From contig NC_134680.1 of NCBI RefSeq assembly GCF_024713945.1, positions 3,620,001 to 3,684,000 on the forward strand: a DNA stretch of 64,000 nucleotides, given 5' to 3'. Source of the DNA: Dermatophagoides farinae (Eukaryota; Arthropoda; Arachnida; Sarcoptiformes; Pyroglyphidae). Under the pieces are notes generated by a model that was given only the letters and a program-made list of their open reading frames with translations, made no database searches and was not told where the DNA came from. A program made the position numbers and the translations under genes. Positions 13,401-27,705 of the stretch are shown piece by piece (the stretch's first letter is position 1; each line of letters begins with the position of its first letter).

Positions 13401-13655
13401 GTGTGTGCGAATGAAAAAGATGAATAAATGAAACTTGTCCTTCGTATATCGCCATCATCATCATTCATTTTTCTTCAACTTTTATATCAATGGTCCAATT
13501 TCATTTCATTTCTATTGTAATCTTCGTTTGAATCAGACAAACACACACCCAATCACAATTATGATGATGGTAGATGATGATGAGAAGTGGAGAATAGGAA
13601 ATGATCCATTTTCATGTGATAGGGAGAAATTATCCAATTTGTTTTCATTTCTTTT
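5823..13655. other. Gene-free AT-rich stretch downstream of DYRK2
   Basis: There are no exons I can support. Microsatellites are prominent: (AG)n near 8985-9006 and 10426-10456, (AC)n near 7953-7970, (GT)n near 13388-13407 and many (GAT)n tracts. The part nearest 13656 is likely DYRK2 3' untranslated region. The small open frames here are compositionally biased and unsupported. Confidence 0.6.
10426..10456. repeat. (AG)n microsatellite
   Basis: An uninterrupted dinucleotide tract of about 31 bp, typical of the many purine-rich tracts in this window. Confidence 0.9.
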
Positions 13656-16106
13656 TCAACGATTATATGAACGACCAATGAGTGATAAATAAAGGTCATT
13701 TGATAGGGCTCGTACATCCGAACTACTATTATTGACAACGGATAATCCATCTTTATCTTTTCCATTTATCATTTTTCCATTGACAACAACACCTGAATTT
13801 GTTGTTATAGCTTCTTTATGTGTCGTTGACCATATTGATGTCTCTTTTGTTACTGTTTGTGCTACACCACCACCAGTAATGCCATTCGTTTGACCACCAC
13901 CACCAACAAGACTATTTGTTGTTGATTTGTAATATTTACTAAATGCATTTGAATTATCCGATTTTTGATCCGGACTACTTGGATCCCAGATTCTTGCCAA
14001 AAATGTACCATTATTTGTACAACCACCACCACTAGTTGTATGATTACCGTTTTCATTGGTAACTGTTGTAGTTGTTGCTGTCACATTGTTTGTATCATTT
14101 GTATTATAACGTTGACTATAGGAATTGACGGCTGCGGCAGCCGCTGCTGTTGGCGGATGAAGAACATTGCCATTCAGTTGTGCCGCCGATGTGGCCGTTG
14201 TTGAGGATACGGCTGATGTACCATTTACTTGATTAATCTGTAACGATGAATGATGATGCACAGGTGATGTTTCGCTTACACTGTTGGCAGCATTTTCACC
14301 ACCATTTTGTGGAAGACGAGGTAAACGTCGCCTAGTAAGCCATGAATGACGTAATGCTGCATATGGTGTCATACGTGTATGAGGATCCCAATCAAGACAT
14401 TTTTTAATGAAATCAACAAAACATTCATCTTCACAGCCTTTCAATGCAACTGACCAGCTTTTTGTGCCTGGTGGACCACGCATTTTACCACGTGGTGTAC
14501 GGCTACCTTCGATCAATACGGAACCATCTGAAAGAACTTTGGTATAACAATAACGTGGATAGCCTTTTGAATTGAAAAATATTTTGGCTCTTTTCGAAAC
14601 ATCGATTAATTTCTGTGGTGGCATGCCCAATAATTCAATAATACATGATAATTGATCATTTTCATTTTCACCAGGTAATAATGGATAACCGGTAGCTAAT
14701 TCGGCCAATATACATCCTAAACTCCACATGTCGATTGGCATACCATATGATGCACCTAAAATAACTTCTGGTGCACGATAAAATCTTGATTGAATATATG
14801 TATAGATACGCTGATGTTCAAAACATGATGAACCAAAATCAATGACTTTAATACCACTGCGTCCTTGTTGTTTGAGTAGAACATTTTCGGGTTTGAGATC
14901 GCAATGGATGATTTTATTATTATATAAAGCTTCTAAACATCGTAGTATGGAATAAGCAAATCGTCGTATTAATTGTATGCTGAAACCTTGAAAATGATTC
15001 TTTTTGATAAGCTCATAAAGATTGACACTGAGCAGTTCAAACGTAATGCACATATGATTACGGAATATAAAATGTTCATACATATGTATTATATTCATTG
15101 TATTATCTTTATCTTGCTTCTTCAGATGTTGTAATATTCTAATCTCTTCCTGTGCTTGTCGATGGAATCGTTTTTCATTTCGTACAATTTTCAATGCAAC
15201 ATGTTGCTGTGTTTTATGATCATAAACTTTGATCACTTGGCCAAAGCTACCTTTGCCAATCACTTTGAGCATTTCATAACGATAAGCAATATGATCATGT
15301 GGAACGAATATATATGAGCCTTGTTCATCATCATAATCATTATTGTTTGCACCACCAATAATACCCATACGTTTGATGGCATTGGCACCAATGAAATATA
15401 ATTCAGAATAATTAAATATTTCACGATGTTCATATGGTGTTAGCTTATATGAATATAATTTCATCACTTGTTCAGGCGTAACGACCAATGGTTTCGTTTT
15501 GTTTGATGGTAATTTACAAACACTGCTTGTATTACTTGCAGCTGATGATCCATTCTGTGATCCATTAGCTGAACCACCACCACCATTGATCATGGTTTTT
15601 GAATCATTTGGTGTTTCTTCATTCGATGTTGAACCTGATGATGGACTAGCTTCGGATGTGGCTGCACCACTACCGCTTCCAACTGAAGCTCTTGGTAAGC
15701 TAACAATATCACTACCATTCTGTTGATCAATATGTTGTTGATATGACCATTTTGTCGTAGATGATGTTGGCGGTGGTTGTTGTTGTTGTTCATTACAAGA
15801 TTGTTGATGATGAGAATGATGTGAATGATGATGATGATGATCACCACCACCACCACCATTATTATTTGTTGCTGCCGTCATTGTTTGTGGTGGTGGTGGT
15901 TGACCAAAACCATTTGTTGATGATAATTTGAAACCCGAAAATGTTGTTGTCTTTGTTATTGGTGGTAATAACATATTGTTACCGGTTGTTAATGTGCCAT
16001 TTAAATTATTACAACTTTTTTCACAACCTATCTGTGGTAGAAATGATTCATTTGGCGTACTGCCATTTATATTTGCAATCAATGAACGTGTACGAGATAG
16101 TGGCAT
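13656..16106 (-). CDS. DYRK2: DYRK2-type dual-specificity tyrosine-regulated kinase
   Basis: This intronless frame of 816 residues encodes a class II DYRK kinase, a family that autophosphorylates its activation-loop tyrosine and then phosphorylates Ser/Thr substrates in cell-cycle and proteostasis control. The DYRK-homology box precedes the kinase (about residues 205-270, including the YDDEQGSY stretch). The catalytic domain spans about 277-590: GKGSFG at 284-289, Lys306 in [11 protein letters not shown] at 401-408, DFG at 423-425, and the YTY activation-loop motif at 435-437, followed by [12 protein letters not shown]. The N-terminus is low-complexity (His, Gln and Gly runs at 80-115), and a Ser/Thr/Asn/Gly-rich tail of about 215 residues follows the kinase, much longer than in human DYRK2 (601 aa in total). 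The MPLSRTRS start is the first Met of the frame. Drosophila smi35A is the likely counterpart. Confidence 0.95.
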   Translation of the reverse strand: MPLSRTRSLIANINGSTPNESFLPQIGCEKSCNNLNGTLTTGNNMLLPPITKTTTFSGFKLSSTNGFGQPPPPQTMTAATNNNGGGGGDHHHHHSHHSHHQQSCNEQQQQPPPTSSTTKWSYQQHIDQQNGSDIVSLPRASVGSGSGAATSEASPSSGSTSNEETPNDSKTMINGGGGSANGSQNGSSAASNTSSVCKLPSNKTKPLVVTPEQVMKLYSYKLTPYEHREIFNYSELYFIGANAIKRMGIIGGANNNDYDDEQGSYIFVPHDHIAYRYEMLKVIGKGSFGQVIKVYDHKTQQHVALKIVRNEKRFHRQAQEEIRILQHLKKQDKDNTMNIIHMYEHFIFRNHMCITFELLSVNLYELIKKNHFQGFSIQLIRRFAYSILRCLEALYNNKIIHCDLKPENVLLKQQGRSGIKVIDFGSSCFEHQRIYTYIQSRFYRAPEVILGASYGMPIDMWSLGCILAELATGYPLLPGENENDQLSCIIELLGMPPQKLIDVSKRAKIFFNSKGYPRYCYTKVLSDGSVLIEGSRTPRGKMRGPPGTKSWSVALKGCEDECFVDFIKKCLDWDPHTRMTPYAALRHSWLTRRRLPRLPQNGGENAANSVSETSPVHHHSSLQINQVNGTSAVSSTTATSAAQLNGNVLHPPTAAAAAAVNSYSQRYNTNDTNNVTATTTTVTNENGNHTTSGGGCTNNGTFLARIWDPSSPDQKSDNSNAFSKYYKSTTNSLVGGGGQTNGITGGGVAQTVTKETSIWSTTHKEAITTNSGVVVNGKMINGKDKDGLSVVNNSSSDVRALSNDLYLSLIGRSYNR

Positions 16107-19100
16107 TATTTCTATTTGATTATTTTTGTTATATTTTCATGAATAAAATCAATATATATTCAGATTTCTTCTTGGTTTCTATATATGTTGTCTTTTTCTA
16201 GATGATTTTTAATATATCGGAATAATCGAAATAAGTTTCTTTTTGTAGTTGTCGTCTTTGTTTCGTTAATGAATCGTCGATATCGATTTCAACAACAATC
16301 GTGACACACTAACATATATTATAGACAAACACAAGTACACACTAACACACAATGAAAATATTGATGAAAAATGAAATTGTTACAATATATCAATATATTC
16401 GACGAACAATAAAAAACAATGACTTGATGACGAAAATTTGCCAAAAAAATATTCTTATTATTTGGAATTGAATGTCGCGTTGCTGTTGTTGTTGTTGTTG
16501 TCGTCGTCGTTGTCTTCATTACATTAGTATTGTTTTCGTTTTAACAGAAAATTCGTAGAGACCTAATCAAAAGAGAAAAAAAGAAAAAAATTAATCAATC
16601 TAAATAGATGGAAATTGATGAGAAAAAGATAATAAAAATAAATGTAAAAAAAAATAAAATTACCACCACTACAACCTGAAGGCTAGGACATGATCAACAT
16701 TTGAGAATCGAAAATTATTGTTTTTTGCCCTGAACCTGTAATTCATTTCGTTTTATTCATTCGTTCATTTGAAACCAAAACAAAAAGTACTTTGACTATT
16801 ATTTCCTAAACTCATAAAATTCATTTGTGTGTTTTTCTTTTATTCAAAATGAAAAAAATTCAATGTTTTTACCATTATCAAAAAGTTGAATAAAATAAAA
16901 TTCAATCTATGTGTGTGTGTGTGTGTGTGTGTGTTTCAAAGTGATATGAAGTCATTATGATGAATCGATTCAGAACAACAGAAATAATAACAAAATAACA
17001 ATAACAAAAATTCAACGATCGAATTGGAAAAAAAATTTTCTATTTTCAATAGTTTCTTTCCATTTTTATTCAATTCATCCATTCAATTAACTCATTCCTA
17101 ACAGGAGTGTGTATGCGTGTACATCATAAATATCAGATGATAATCTCGTCTTGAATCTTGTTTTTTATAAAAAAAAATATTGAAAATTCAAGATTATGAT
17201 CTTATAATACAAATGCAAACCGATTTTTAGGGTCATTTTTATATAACGATGCACACACACACACACATCATTATCATTATCATCAATTTGTTCGATTGAA
17301 GCCATGTGACGACCAAGAATTAATATTAATAGTAATTCTTAAAATGTACCTTTTGCATCAGATCATTTTGATCGATCCGAAACATTGAAAAGAGAGGGAG
17401 AGAGAGAGACAAAAATAACATAGTGTCAAATTTTTTTTTATTGGAACAAAAATATAAATATAATTTGCTATTATACATATCATTTGCTCATTTTATACAC
17501 CCATTCGTTAAATAAATGCACAGAAAACAAAAATATCCGGACACAATATTTTTTTTCGAATGGTTAAAGCTGCCAGTATGTGCCATTCATTATATATTAC
17601 CTTGTCATATCTGATCAAGATGTTCAAAACGGGATGTTTCTGTTGCTCAAAATGACATCTTGTTTTTTTCTCTCTTACTGACGTTCTTTAAGTCTCTCGT
17701 TTTATGGTAAATTAACTTTTGTATAAAAAAAGAAAAAAATCTCTTGAGAATATAAAGAATGTTTCGGACATTATAAAATTGGGGTAATATGAGCTAACTT
17801 TGTCGTCATATTATTTTGCTACTGTATATTATCATACTGAAAGAATCCATGTTATTGGTCAACAACGAACTACAAACAAGTTTTTTCTTCTATTTCGTTG
17901 GTATGTCGTAATATAATATAATATGATATGATGATTTTTTTCTGTTCAATGAATAATTATGGTTAAGAGACAAATATTGTGGTTACAAAACACAAACAAA
18001 TGAATGGAATATAATGGAGTATCATGTGTATGATACAAATACAGACAAAATTCCATGATATTGGATTTACCATCACATCTTTTATAATAAATGTAGATTA
18101 CATCATCATTATCATTATTATTAATATTGTTGTTATGCAAACGATTGATAAATAATGATGATGATGATGATGAAAACCAATGAATAAATTAAAACAACAA
18201 AGAATAAAGCTGTAAAATTGTTATTCACGAGAATGGGACAAGAAAAATCCATAAATTTTTCAGAAATTCCAATATTTAAACCAAATGGGAAATCTCTCTG
18301 TCTCTCACACACACCAACATATAACCACCATCATCGGAAAAAATAACGGATAATTATTTTCGATAGAAAATATAGACAGTTTTTCACACACATACATAAA
18401 TACATACATTTACATTTGAAAACTGTCAGAATTGATTTAATTTATTCGGGCGAAACGAAATGTAAAACAACCAACAACTTGATTCGAGATCAAATGAAAT
18501 ACATGACACCATACACATTGATACAATTAAGATCGATATAGAAATAGAGGAGAAAAAATAGTCAAAAAAATATATAGAACAGAAACCAAAAAAAAAACAG
18601 GATTCATTCATGGCCTATGGTCCAATATCGGAGATTTGTTAATATCATCATCATAAACCATCAAACTAAGAAATTTGTTGTCCATTTTACCGAAATTTTG
18701 CTCTCTTTTTTGTTTGATCTCTTACATCTTAACTCTCTCTCTCTCTATCTCTTATGGAAAAATATTTATTTTTTTCAACTCTCTCATCATAAGGCTGACC
18801 TCAATATCAATCAAAAGAGAGAAAGAAAAATGATCATTATTATTATCAAACAAATGCCACATGGCAACAGGCCAATCTAGCCTCCATATTCCAATTTTTC
18901 TCCCAATAAATAAAAGTTTAGATTGAAAGAAAAAAATGAATGTTCATGACATATCCCAAGTATAAACCTGCATGGATAATATCACTATAGAGAGGGAGAG
19001 AGCAAGCAATATATAAATATAATAAAAAAAACAACCCCAAAAAGGCAAAGAAAAGATGATAAAAAACGAAAAAGAGAACATTCTACGGACATCACATCTC

Positions 19101-19542
19101 GCTGAATGTAAATCGTTTAAATCTCTCTATTAAATAAATATAGCATACAGCATAGGAGGATTCTAATGAGAATGACTAATACGAACAAACAAAACAAAAA
19201 AAACAAAAAAAAACATGACATGACAAAAAAAAAACAATCAAAATGATACGTTAGCAAAACGTTTAGATGATGTATAATCACTTAGATTCAGGTAAATGTG
19301 ATATGGTTAATAACCCTCCTTCAACACACATACAACCATTTCATTTTATCAATGCCATTGACCTATTAGTGATTATTTAGTTGTATAATAATAGGGATTG
19401 TCATTGTATTATAATGATATCGAATGAGGTGGGAAATTTGTTTTGATTTTTTCTTCCACTCTAAAATAAATCAAATAGATAATAATAATAATGATGATGA
19501 TAATCGAACTATAGTAAAAAAAAGACAAACATTTAACATGTA

Positions 19543-19741
19543 CAGTAATACCCCGCTTAACGCGGGGGTTACGTTCCAAAAATTCTGAGCGTTAAGCGAA
19601 ACAGCGCTAAGCGGGGCTATCTTTACATAATGCATTTTTACCCTTCATATACAATGTAACAATGTAATGCAATGTAGGGTAATTGTACAGCGTTATATCG
19701 AATCAGCGCTAAACGGGGCAGCGTTAAGCGGGGTATTACTG
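19543..19741. mobile_element. 199-bp TA-flanked MITE, Tc1/mariner-pogo type
   Basis: The ends are perfect inverted repeats of 21 bp that begin CAGTAATACCCCGCTTAACG. TA dinucleotides flank both sides (19541-19542 and 19742-19743), as expected of the IS630-Tc1-mariner group. Subterminal copies of CAGCGCTAA-[A/G]CGGGG occur on both arms, so the arms repeat related GC-rich modules. At 199 bp without coding capacity it is a miniature element mobilised in trans. The GC-rich ends stand out in the AT-rich background. Confidence 0.88.
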
Positions 19742-20027
19742 TATATGCCTCACCTCCCATAATACTATCCATTCATTCATTCATCATATAAAATCTTAAT
19801 ACTAATTAATAACAACAAGTATGAATTCACCTGTCCATATAAGATGGTCAAAATAAACAACAACATATTTTTCACGCTAAAATGAAAAGCTTAACTTAAA
19901 TGACCTTAAAAACAGATTCGAAGAAAAAAATATGACTAAAAAATTAATTTTTTTTGAAACAATCATTTCCGATGAATTTTAAAATGACTAAAAAAAAGAA
20001 AAATGGGGGTAAGTCAAAAAACAAATA

Positions 20028-20153
20028 CCCTAAAATCACGACTATGAGACGTTTTTTATAAAAAAAGTTGAAAAATAGCCTTATGCATAATAGTTACTTT
20101 ATTTATGAGAAAAAAAATATCTGATAATTGCGTCTTATAGTCGCATTTTAGAG
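20028..20153. mobile_element. Degenerate 126-bp TA-flanked MITE
   Basis: The left arm (CCCTAAAATCACGACTATGA then GACG) and the right arm (CGTCTTATAGTCGCATTTTA then GAG) are imperfect inverted repeats of about 25 bp, flanked by TA at 20026-20027 and 20154-20155. The CGACTAT-AGACG core resembles ends of pogo-like elements. Length and mismatches suggest an old or non-autonomous copy. I am less sure of this than of the neighbouring 199-bp element. Confidence 0.6.
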
Positions 20154-22018
20154 TATTATTAATTACAAGTACAATAATAATACGCCAAGAAAATCATTAA
20201 AAAAATTGAAATGTTCATTCATTCACTCAATCAATTTCAATACCTCTGGTGGTACGGACAATATAGATTAGTGACATTATAATTATGTCAATTTTTTCTT
20301 CTCTTTCTTTGTGTTCGTTTTATTTGTATCATATATGAAGAATATTCGTCATATGACGTCTACGTAACTGTGTCTTAAGATAGAAAAAAAAAGAATTTTA
20401 TTCGTTGAGATTCCTGTCTCCAGCAATCGAAAAAATTCAGGCCTTTCAAAGGCAAAAAAATGAGGAAAGACACGATTAGAATTGACACATACACATACAC
20501 GATGTGAAAAAAAACATGTGGGAAGAAAACGATAATGCCGAATAAAATCGTATAGATCTTTTAAAAAATATAGATCATGAGAGTAAAAAAAAGTAATTAT
20601 GCAATCCAAAATGGAAAACATTGATGATGATGAACGATGAAATTAGATTGATTTGTGAATAGTGATTAGAGAAAAAAAATACGACGACGATGATAATGAT
20701 GAGAATTTGTTTTGGATTCAATTTTAGAAATAAAGGAGTATGGTAATAAAATACTTAGGATACTTTTTATTGGCACACAAACATACTCCCAGACTTGATC
20801 GTTAATCTTGATCATCAAACTACCAATCAGTCACCTATATAGAGAGAAAGAAAAAACAGGCTTAAACTAAAGTCAAATTAAATCTTAAAACCCAAGAGTT
20901 TGTTTATGTGATCGAAATTGAACAATTGACTGCTAAAAACACCTTATTTCCCCTCAGTTTTTCTTGACTCCGATTTTCATCATCATCATCATTGGAGATC
21001 CTGTATTTTATTTTGAGAAAAGGGGAAAAATAAAAATAGAAACTAGACTTCGACATCCACCAACACCACCATCATCATCATTATCATTCTGATTTCGTCG
21101 TCGTCGTCGTCTTCGTCGTAAGAAGCTTTGACGTCTTTTTTTTGATGAAACTTTGAAATCGAATGATGATGATAATGATGACTTGGAAAACATTGAACGA
21201 AACATTACTATTATTATTATGATGAATATAAACTTTTCTGTCGTTCTCTCACTCATTCATTCATTCAATTCATTATTCATTTCATTCTTTTCATATTTTA
21301 ATTCGAATGTTTCATCACATTTCAAAAGAAAAATGGTATATGATATTGAAAGATTGCGGAAAATTACTATGAATACATGCATGCATATACATACATAAAA
21401 GCGAATCATACATCAATTGAATTTGAATCCAATTTTATTTGAGGGTATTATTTTGATGGCTGAATGAATTGGAGAAGAAAACAAAAAACAAGAAATAAAA
21501 TGGTCGATTTAAATCAAAATCAATTCAATTCGTTTATGTTTATTTATATATATGTGTGTGTGTGTTTAGTTTGTGTTTCGTGTAGATGATTTTTTTCCAG
21601 TTGTTATATGATGATGGCATATTAAATGAATTCTAAAGAAACCACCCACCACCACCACCACCAACACCATAAGTCATCATCAGATTTCAATTCTCATCAT
21701 TCAGATAGATGATTGTTGAATGCTATGATATTCTCAATAAAGAAAAAAAACAACAAATAATCAAACCAACCCCTAACCAGAACAAGCAAAGATAAACATC
21801 CAATACATGAATGAATGATTGAAAGATGTGAAGAAATAAAAAGAATTGAATTGATGATGATGATTCATACAATAAAGCAGATACTGAAAAATTTTATTCA
21901 CATGAAAACAAAAAATCAACAGATGCAATAATTGTTTAATTGCTAGAAAATATATTATATTAATTATTATAAAAACAAAGTTGAGCAATAATTCACTGTA
22001 TGATGCTAAATCGAAACC

Positions 22019-22042
22019 AAAAAAAAAAAAAAAAAAAAAAAA
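22019..22042. repeat. 24-bp poly-A tract
   Basis: An uninterrupted run of 24 A. No retroposon body can be recognised next to it, so it is annotated as a homopolymer only. Confidence 0.85.
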
Positions 22043-25000
22043 TAAAAGAAACTTATTTACTTTTAGGTCCATATGGTCAAATCAAGCATATAACAACAAA
22101 GAAATGAATAATAAGAATTTTTAGATTTATATTTCTTCGCAGATGTTGATGAACAATCGAACAAATAAAAAAAAATAGTCGATCACCAGTCACTCTCAGC
22201 AAAAAAGGTTTGTTTCATTTTCAGCGGTCATCTGTTTTGCCTACTCACTTGTTGTCTTGGACCTTTTTCTTTCTTTCTCTCTCTCTCTATCGGGTCTTGT
22301 TGTGAGGGTATGTAAAATCTTTTTTCAACATTTAAAAAGACCACTCATCAATATTGGCTACACACAAAAAAAAACTAGCCAAAATCTTGCAAGACCACTG
22401 AACTACATGATCAGATGGCATATCCTCTCGTCGTATATACAACCACAACCTATCAAGCAACAACCATAATAAGAGAATGAGACCGGATAACCTCTACCCA
22501 TGGTGTGTATAACATGTGAACTTTTGCATTGAACTAAACATATACACACTCTTTTGTCCTTGTAGCCACGATTATCATCATTTTTGATCGTAAACAATAT
22601 TCAATGGACAATAATACAAACAAGACAAGAAAAAACGAAAGAATTGGGGCCATATGTTGAGGTCAACGGAAAAAAGGATGGTATATCCTTGTATCGGTAA
22701 TGTTCATTGCAATAACAACAACTAAAATATTTTTCCAAATAAACCATCATCCAATATAGATGATGATCATGATCATGGATGATTATCATGATGATGTAGT
22801 TCCGAAGGACAATCATCATCAATATGGTCACAATAACAGAAAAAGAGAGAGAGAAAAATGATAATATTAATTGAATAAATCAAACATAGACAACTAAATA
22901 AAAAACCAAGGTTTCGACCTTTACCGATATTTGATGTTACACATGAACATAATATCAAAATAATGTTGTTGGCTTTATATTAATTGAAATTCATTATAAA
23001 CAATTCATTTTTGTTTCCTTATTGTGGATATCAATTATTTGATTTTTTTTGAGGGAAAAATCAACAACACACACGCACATACACATGCACAAACGCCCCA
23101 TATGTACATTTATATATTTTTGATTGAAGGAAATTCAGAAATGTATTTTCATTATAAACACATAGATGCAACAGACGATTAAATCATACATGATGATGAT
23201 ACAAGACTAAATCAAGCTACTGGAACATCACAAGTGTGTGTGTGTGTGTGATTGTTCCGTGTCTGTTCCATTAGCTCGGAGGCCGAAGATTATTATTATT
23301 CATTACTCCATTCATTGTTTTGTCATGATGTATTGATAATGGAAACAACGGATACATACACACACACAATATCCGATATAAATAAAAATTAAAGAAAAAG
23401 CAAAATGGATATAACATCCACGTATTTTCAATGTATTATTATTATTACTCACCATCAATTTGTTCCGGTTAAATTATCGTGTATATCAAACAAATGATGA
23501 TGAGATCGGAAACAAATAGATATATCAACAGAATAGTAAATATGTTATGTATTTCCGGTCAATTATATATATTTTTTTTTAAATCACAATATAGATGAAC
23601 TTTGGCCGGTTATAAAATTATTATTCAGGATACGGCCAATACAGTTGGATGTTGATGTCGTTCTTGTTTTTGTTGTTGTCGTTGACAATAATGTTTATGA
23701 TCCAACATTATCATCATTAATAATAATAATGATGAATGAGACATACAATTATCAATGCTAATTTCCATCATCATCATCATCATCATGACAATGATCTATT
23801 CATCAGAAAATTTTTATGCTAGATTGTTCAATTCAATTTTTAAAAAATTTTTCTTGTTGTTGTTGTAACACATTGACACATCAGATTAACATCAAAAAAA
23901 TAAAAAATATTTTGTCAATTGTTCGATGCTAAAATATATAATATTGATGTCAATGATGATGATAATATTTTGTTGTTAACTATATAATATAATGGAACAA
24001 ATGATGAAATTTTTATGTATCATTTCAAATATGCAAATCGAAAATACTGGAGACAAACATCATATCGTGCACAAAAAAAAAAAATGAATTGATCCAGATT
24101 TTTTCTTCATATATGAATGGACAATATTCAAACGTTTCGAAAAAAGTATGACCGATTTGTAAAAATCGTAAATCGATTATTACTTAAATCTAATGATGAT
24201 GATGATCTCAATTTGCTCTCGAGTATAAAAAAAACAGAGATGAAAAGCTCAAATTTTTTAAGATAGATGAAAATAATCAGGTAGAGATTTGTTGTTGTTG
24301 TTGTCTAATGAATTGAAAGATGAAAATTAATCCGGATATTATAATTGTTACGAGCGATGATATTCGAATTGTCGTTACAATGACTAGGAATCAATATTGA
24401 TGATGAATTGTTACACAATTGACGATCGACAAAAAAAAACTAAAAATAGCTTGAAGAAAAAACAACAAATTAAATTGTTTATTTCACAAAGAGAGATAAA
24501 ATCAATCAATTTTTAAAAATAAATCATTGAAAGTCGATTTTATGGTTTTTTGTTGGTTGATGATGGATCATTTTGTTGTTGTTGTTGTTGTTTACAGTGA
24601 ATAAATCCAAAGATGAAAAAGAGATGATGGATTATTTGATTATCATCATCCGATTTATATACCAACCCTAGTACACACAAACACAGCGAGTGGATAACTA
24701 CGAATGATTTTTTTGTTTGTTTGTTTAACACAACACTACAATTTGGATTTAGATTCACAACATTTAAATTACGACATAATAATAATCGTCGTCGTAGTTG
24801 TTGAATAAAGAATGAATGAACCTGATGACTACTACTGATACACACTATTGTTGTCAAAGGATTTTGATCTCAACAACAACGATATAAACCGAATGAATGA
24901 TGAATATATCACGTAAACATACACATACACTCAGATTTCATTGAATAAAATGAATCAAAAATTCAAAAAGAAAAAAATTCGGTAGCAGGGTGAATATACA

Positions 25001-27413
25001 TGTGTGGATGGTGAATAAATTTAATTTTGGATTAAGGAACTAAAAATTTTTTTTTTCACTGCATCATACATATACACCAAGATACACCCAACACACATGG
25101 ACGTTTAGAAGATAACTACACACAATTCACAAACTGAATGATCAGAATCGAAATGGATTTTTTTCTGGTTTCGCTTTTTTCTTTCTTCCTATTTTCATAC
25201 AACAGTAATGAAATGATTTATATATTGGATCATATAATCAGAACAAACACACGAAATCAAAGGGGTAATCGATGGGGCTGTATTATTTTTTTTTTTCTGT
25301 TGTTGTTGAAAATCACAATACACACACATGAGACAGAGAGATCAATGGTTTAGAATCAGGTTCATAAAACAAAAATAGAAAAACGATGAACGTCGACGCC
25401 AAAACAGTGGAAATGAAGCTTTTTTTTTTGTTGAAGACGACGACGACCGACGACGTTGCCGATCATGCAGATGTAGTTGGATTTTTTTTCTTTATTTTTT
25501 TTTGGTTATCATCAATATCTAGGTAGTGGTATAAAACTTCGTGTTTGTTTTTTTTTTGGTGCAGCATAAAAACCAAATTTTATTCAATAAGTTTTTGTTG
25601 GAAACCACGAAGACAACAACAACAACAAACAATGATGATGATGATGATGATGAAATGGAAACGACCAAAAACGAACAAAACTAACAAACGACCACCATTC
25701 GAATATTGACAAAAACATTCGAATCGTAGAAGCATAAAAATAAATGAACACTAGGCCACATACGTCGTCCTTCTCACAGTATATCATCAACATCCTTGCT
25801 TGTTTAACATTTTATTCATTTACTTTTGCTGCTATCATTTTTTAAATCTTTGTTTTCTCACTCTGTCTCTATTCTATTCTCTTTTTAAATCGTCTGTTTT
25901 GTTTTTTGTTTCTGTTACACAAATTATTATATTATATATATACCTGCTACAGAAGAAGAATAAAGAGGAGGAGAAGGACACAAAAACAAAATTTGCACAT
26001 GCTCCGTTTCAAAAAAAACTTGTCAATTTATACTCTCAATTTACTGGTCTTCGACCTGGTTCTTCATTTAATTCATTCAATTGTTAATCACATCATATAA
26101 CAAAACGTTATATCCGTTTTCAATACATTGAATACATACCACTATCTTTCTCTTGCATAATCATTGTCGGGTTTTTTTTCCTGGAGGTTGCCCGGTTGTT
26201 CAATCGATGATGATGATGATGATGATGATATCCTTTACACACACACACACACACATTATTAGTTTCCAACCAGTTTTTTCCTTCCTTTTTTTTTACCATC
26301 CCAAATCCCATCCCTCATCATCATCATCATCACCCACAATCGTTGTCATGGTGTGTCATTATTGATAATCATTCCATTCCATATGGTTATTTCATTTAAT
26401 CATCATCGTTGATGATGAAGTTAGTTGTCTCATTAACTTGATGATGATAATGGTGAAAATCAAAGTTCTGGTAAATTTACTTCCGCTTTTAGTTTTCACA
26501 CACATTCAAAGAACAACGAACCCAATCGCCGAACCAACCGGATGTGAACGAACTCTTTCTCTCTCTCTGTTTATGTCTATCATATTCGATTACGGCTGTC
26601 ATTCTTGTCACCCCTTTATTCACTCTCATTCAATTAACATTATCCATACATAAAGACAATTACAGCCAATAGGACGACAGGTGCATGAACGGACGATCAC
26701 CTCAAAAAATAATAATAAAAAAGCCACAAGACCAATCAACTCTATCATCATTTGATAACACATAGCTAAAATTTCATTACATCATTTACTAACATCAATG
26801 ATATGTGTGTGTGGTTTGTGTTTGATCCATTCTTTTTTTTTGCCAGAAAAGGTTTTAATATCATTGTCATCATCATTTGGATCATATTGATAATTGTGGG
26901 TATCAATATGACATCAATAGTTGTATCATGGATACATTATATCATTTTTTTTTGATACAAGTCATAAATTTGATAGGATTTATAGTAAAAACCTGTAACC
27001 AGGAAGAATCTCATCTACCAGTACATCCAAGCATTATTTTCCCAAGTAAAAAGCATCAACCATAGACGCTTGCTATCCAGATTATACAATTATGATGATT
27101 TTTCTTTGAATCACAATCGAGACACACCCATGATGAATCAAAAAAGGAATTACACTGCTATACAAGCACACACACACACACACACAATAGATCACTGAGA
27201 CCCAGAATTTTGTTGTTGCTATTGATCCAAAAAAAAAAAAAAATTCTCTTCCGTATTTCGCATCCACACACACACACACACACAATGACCTCTATACAAG
27301 AATCGGAAATTTATAAATGAAAAAAAATGAACAACTGCTGCAACCGTCCAAATTCTATATACAATAAATGGATTTTTTATAGTTGGAAATCCGATAGTTT
27401 TCTTTCACTCTTT

Positions 27414-27423
27414 CGATGGCGGG
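27414..27423 (+). promoter_or_regulatory. GATGGCG-type motif upstream of VPS29
   Basis: CGATGGCGGG lies about 283 bp upstream of the VPS29 start on the coding strand. It resembles the YY1/Pho core (GCCAT on the other strand) and the motif found before FTSJ3, MAD2 and PSMC4 in this window. This is a sequence match only. Confidence 0.3.
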
Positions 27424-27705
27424 TAAAATTTTTTTATTTATTATTCAACTTGAGCACTAGTTCTGTCATCTGATGTTTGGAATTTCAATTATAACGAACT
27501 GGTTTTTTCATGGTACGTCCTTTTTGACGGTGACCATGAAATTCGTGATTTTGTGTCAAAATAATTTTTTTTTTTGCAAATGGTATTATTTTTAATTTGA
27601 TGATTGATGAATATTGGAATAATTTGGAAAACACCTCTTTTTTGGTTTTTGATAATTCTTTAAAATCAATAGTGAAAAGATAATAATATAATAATCTCAT
27701 TCAGA

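Larger units (their letters stand above)
16107..27705. other. Long gene-poor region
   Basis: I could not support any coding exon between DYRK2 (starts 16106, minus) and VPS29 (starts 27706, plus). The first few hundred bases probably hold DYRK2 5' untranslated exons. The region carries two MITEs, a 24-bp A-run at 22019-22042, (GT)n at 16912-16934 and numerous (GAT)n, (AC)n and (GTT)n tracts. A family-specific or non-coding RNA gene cannot be excluded. Confidence 0.6.

Noticed and set aside
13656-16106. DYRK2 as a processed retrocopy
   Set aside because: The frame is intact over 816 codons with all catalytic motifs, there is no poly-A or TSD at the ends, and DYRK2 orthologues are known to have most coding sequence in one exon.
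22019-22042. Retroposon tail
   Set aside because: A 24-bp A-run exists but no LINE or SINE body or target duplication could be seen next to it.
25584-26365. Short frames with His-runs or Met-runs around 25.6-26.4 kb
   Set aside because: They are translations of (ATG/CAT)n and (CA)n microsatellites, with no conserved domain or splice structure.
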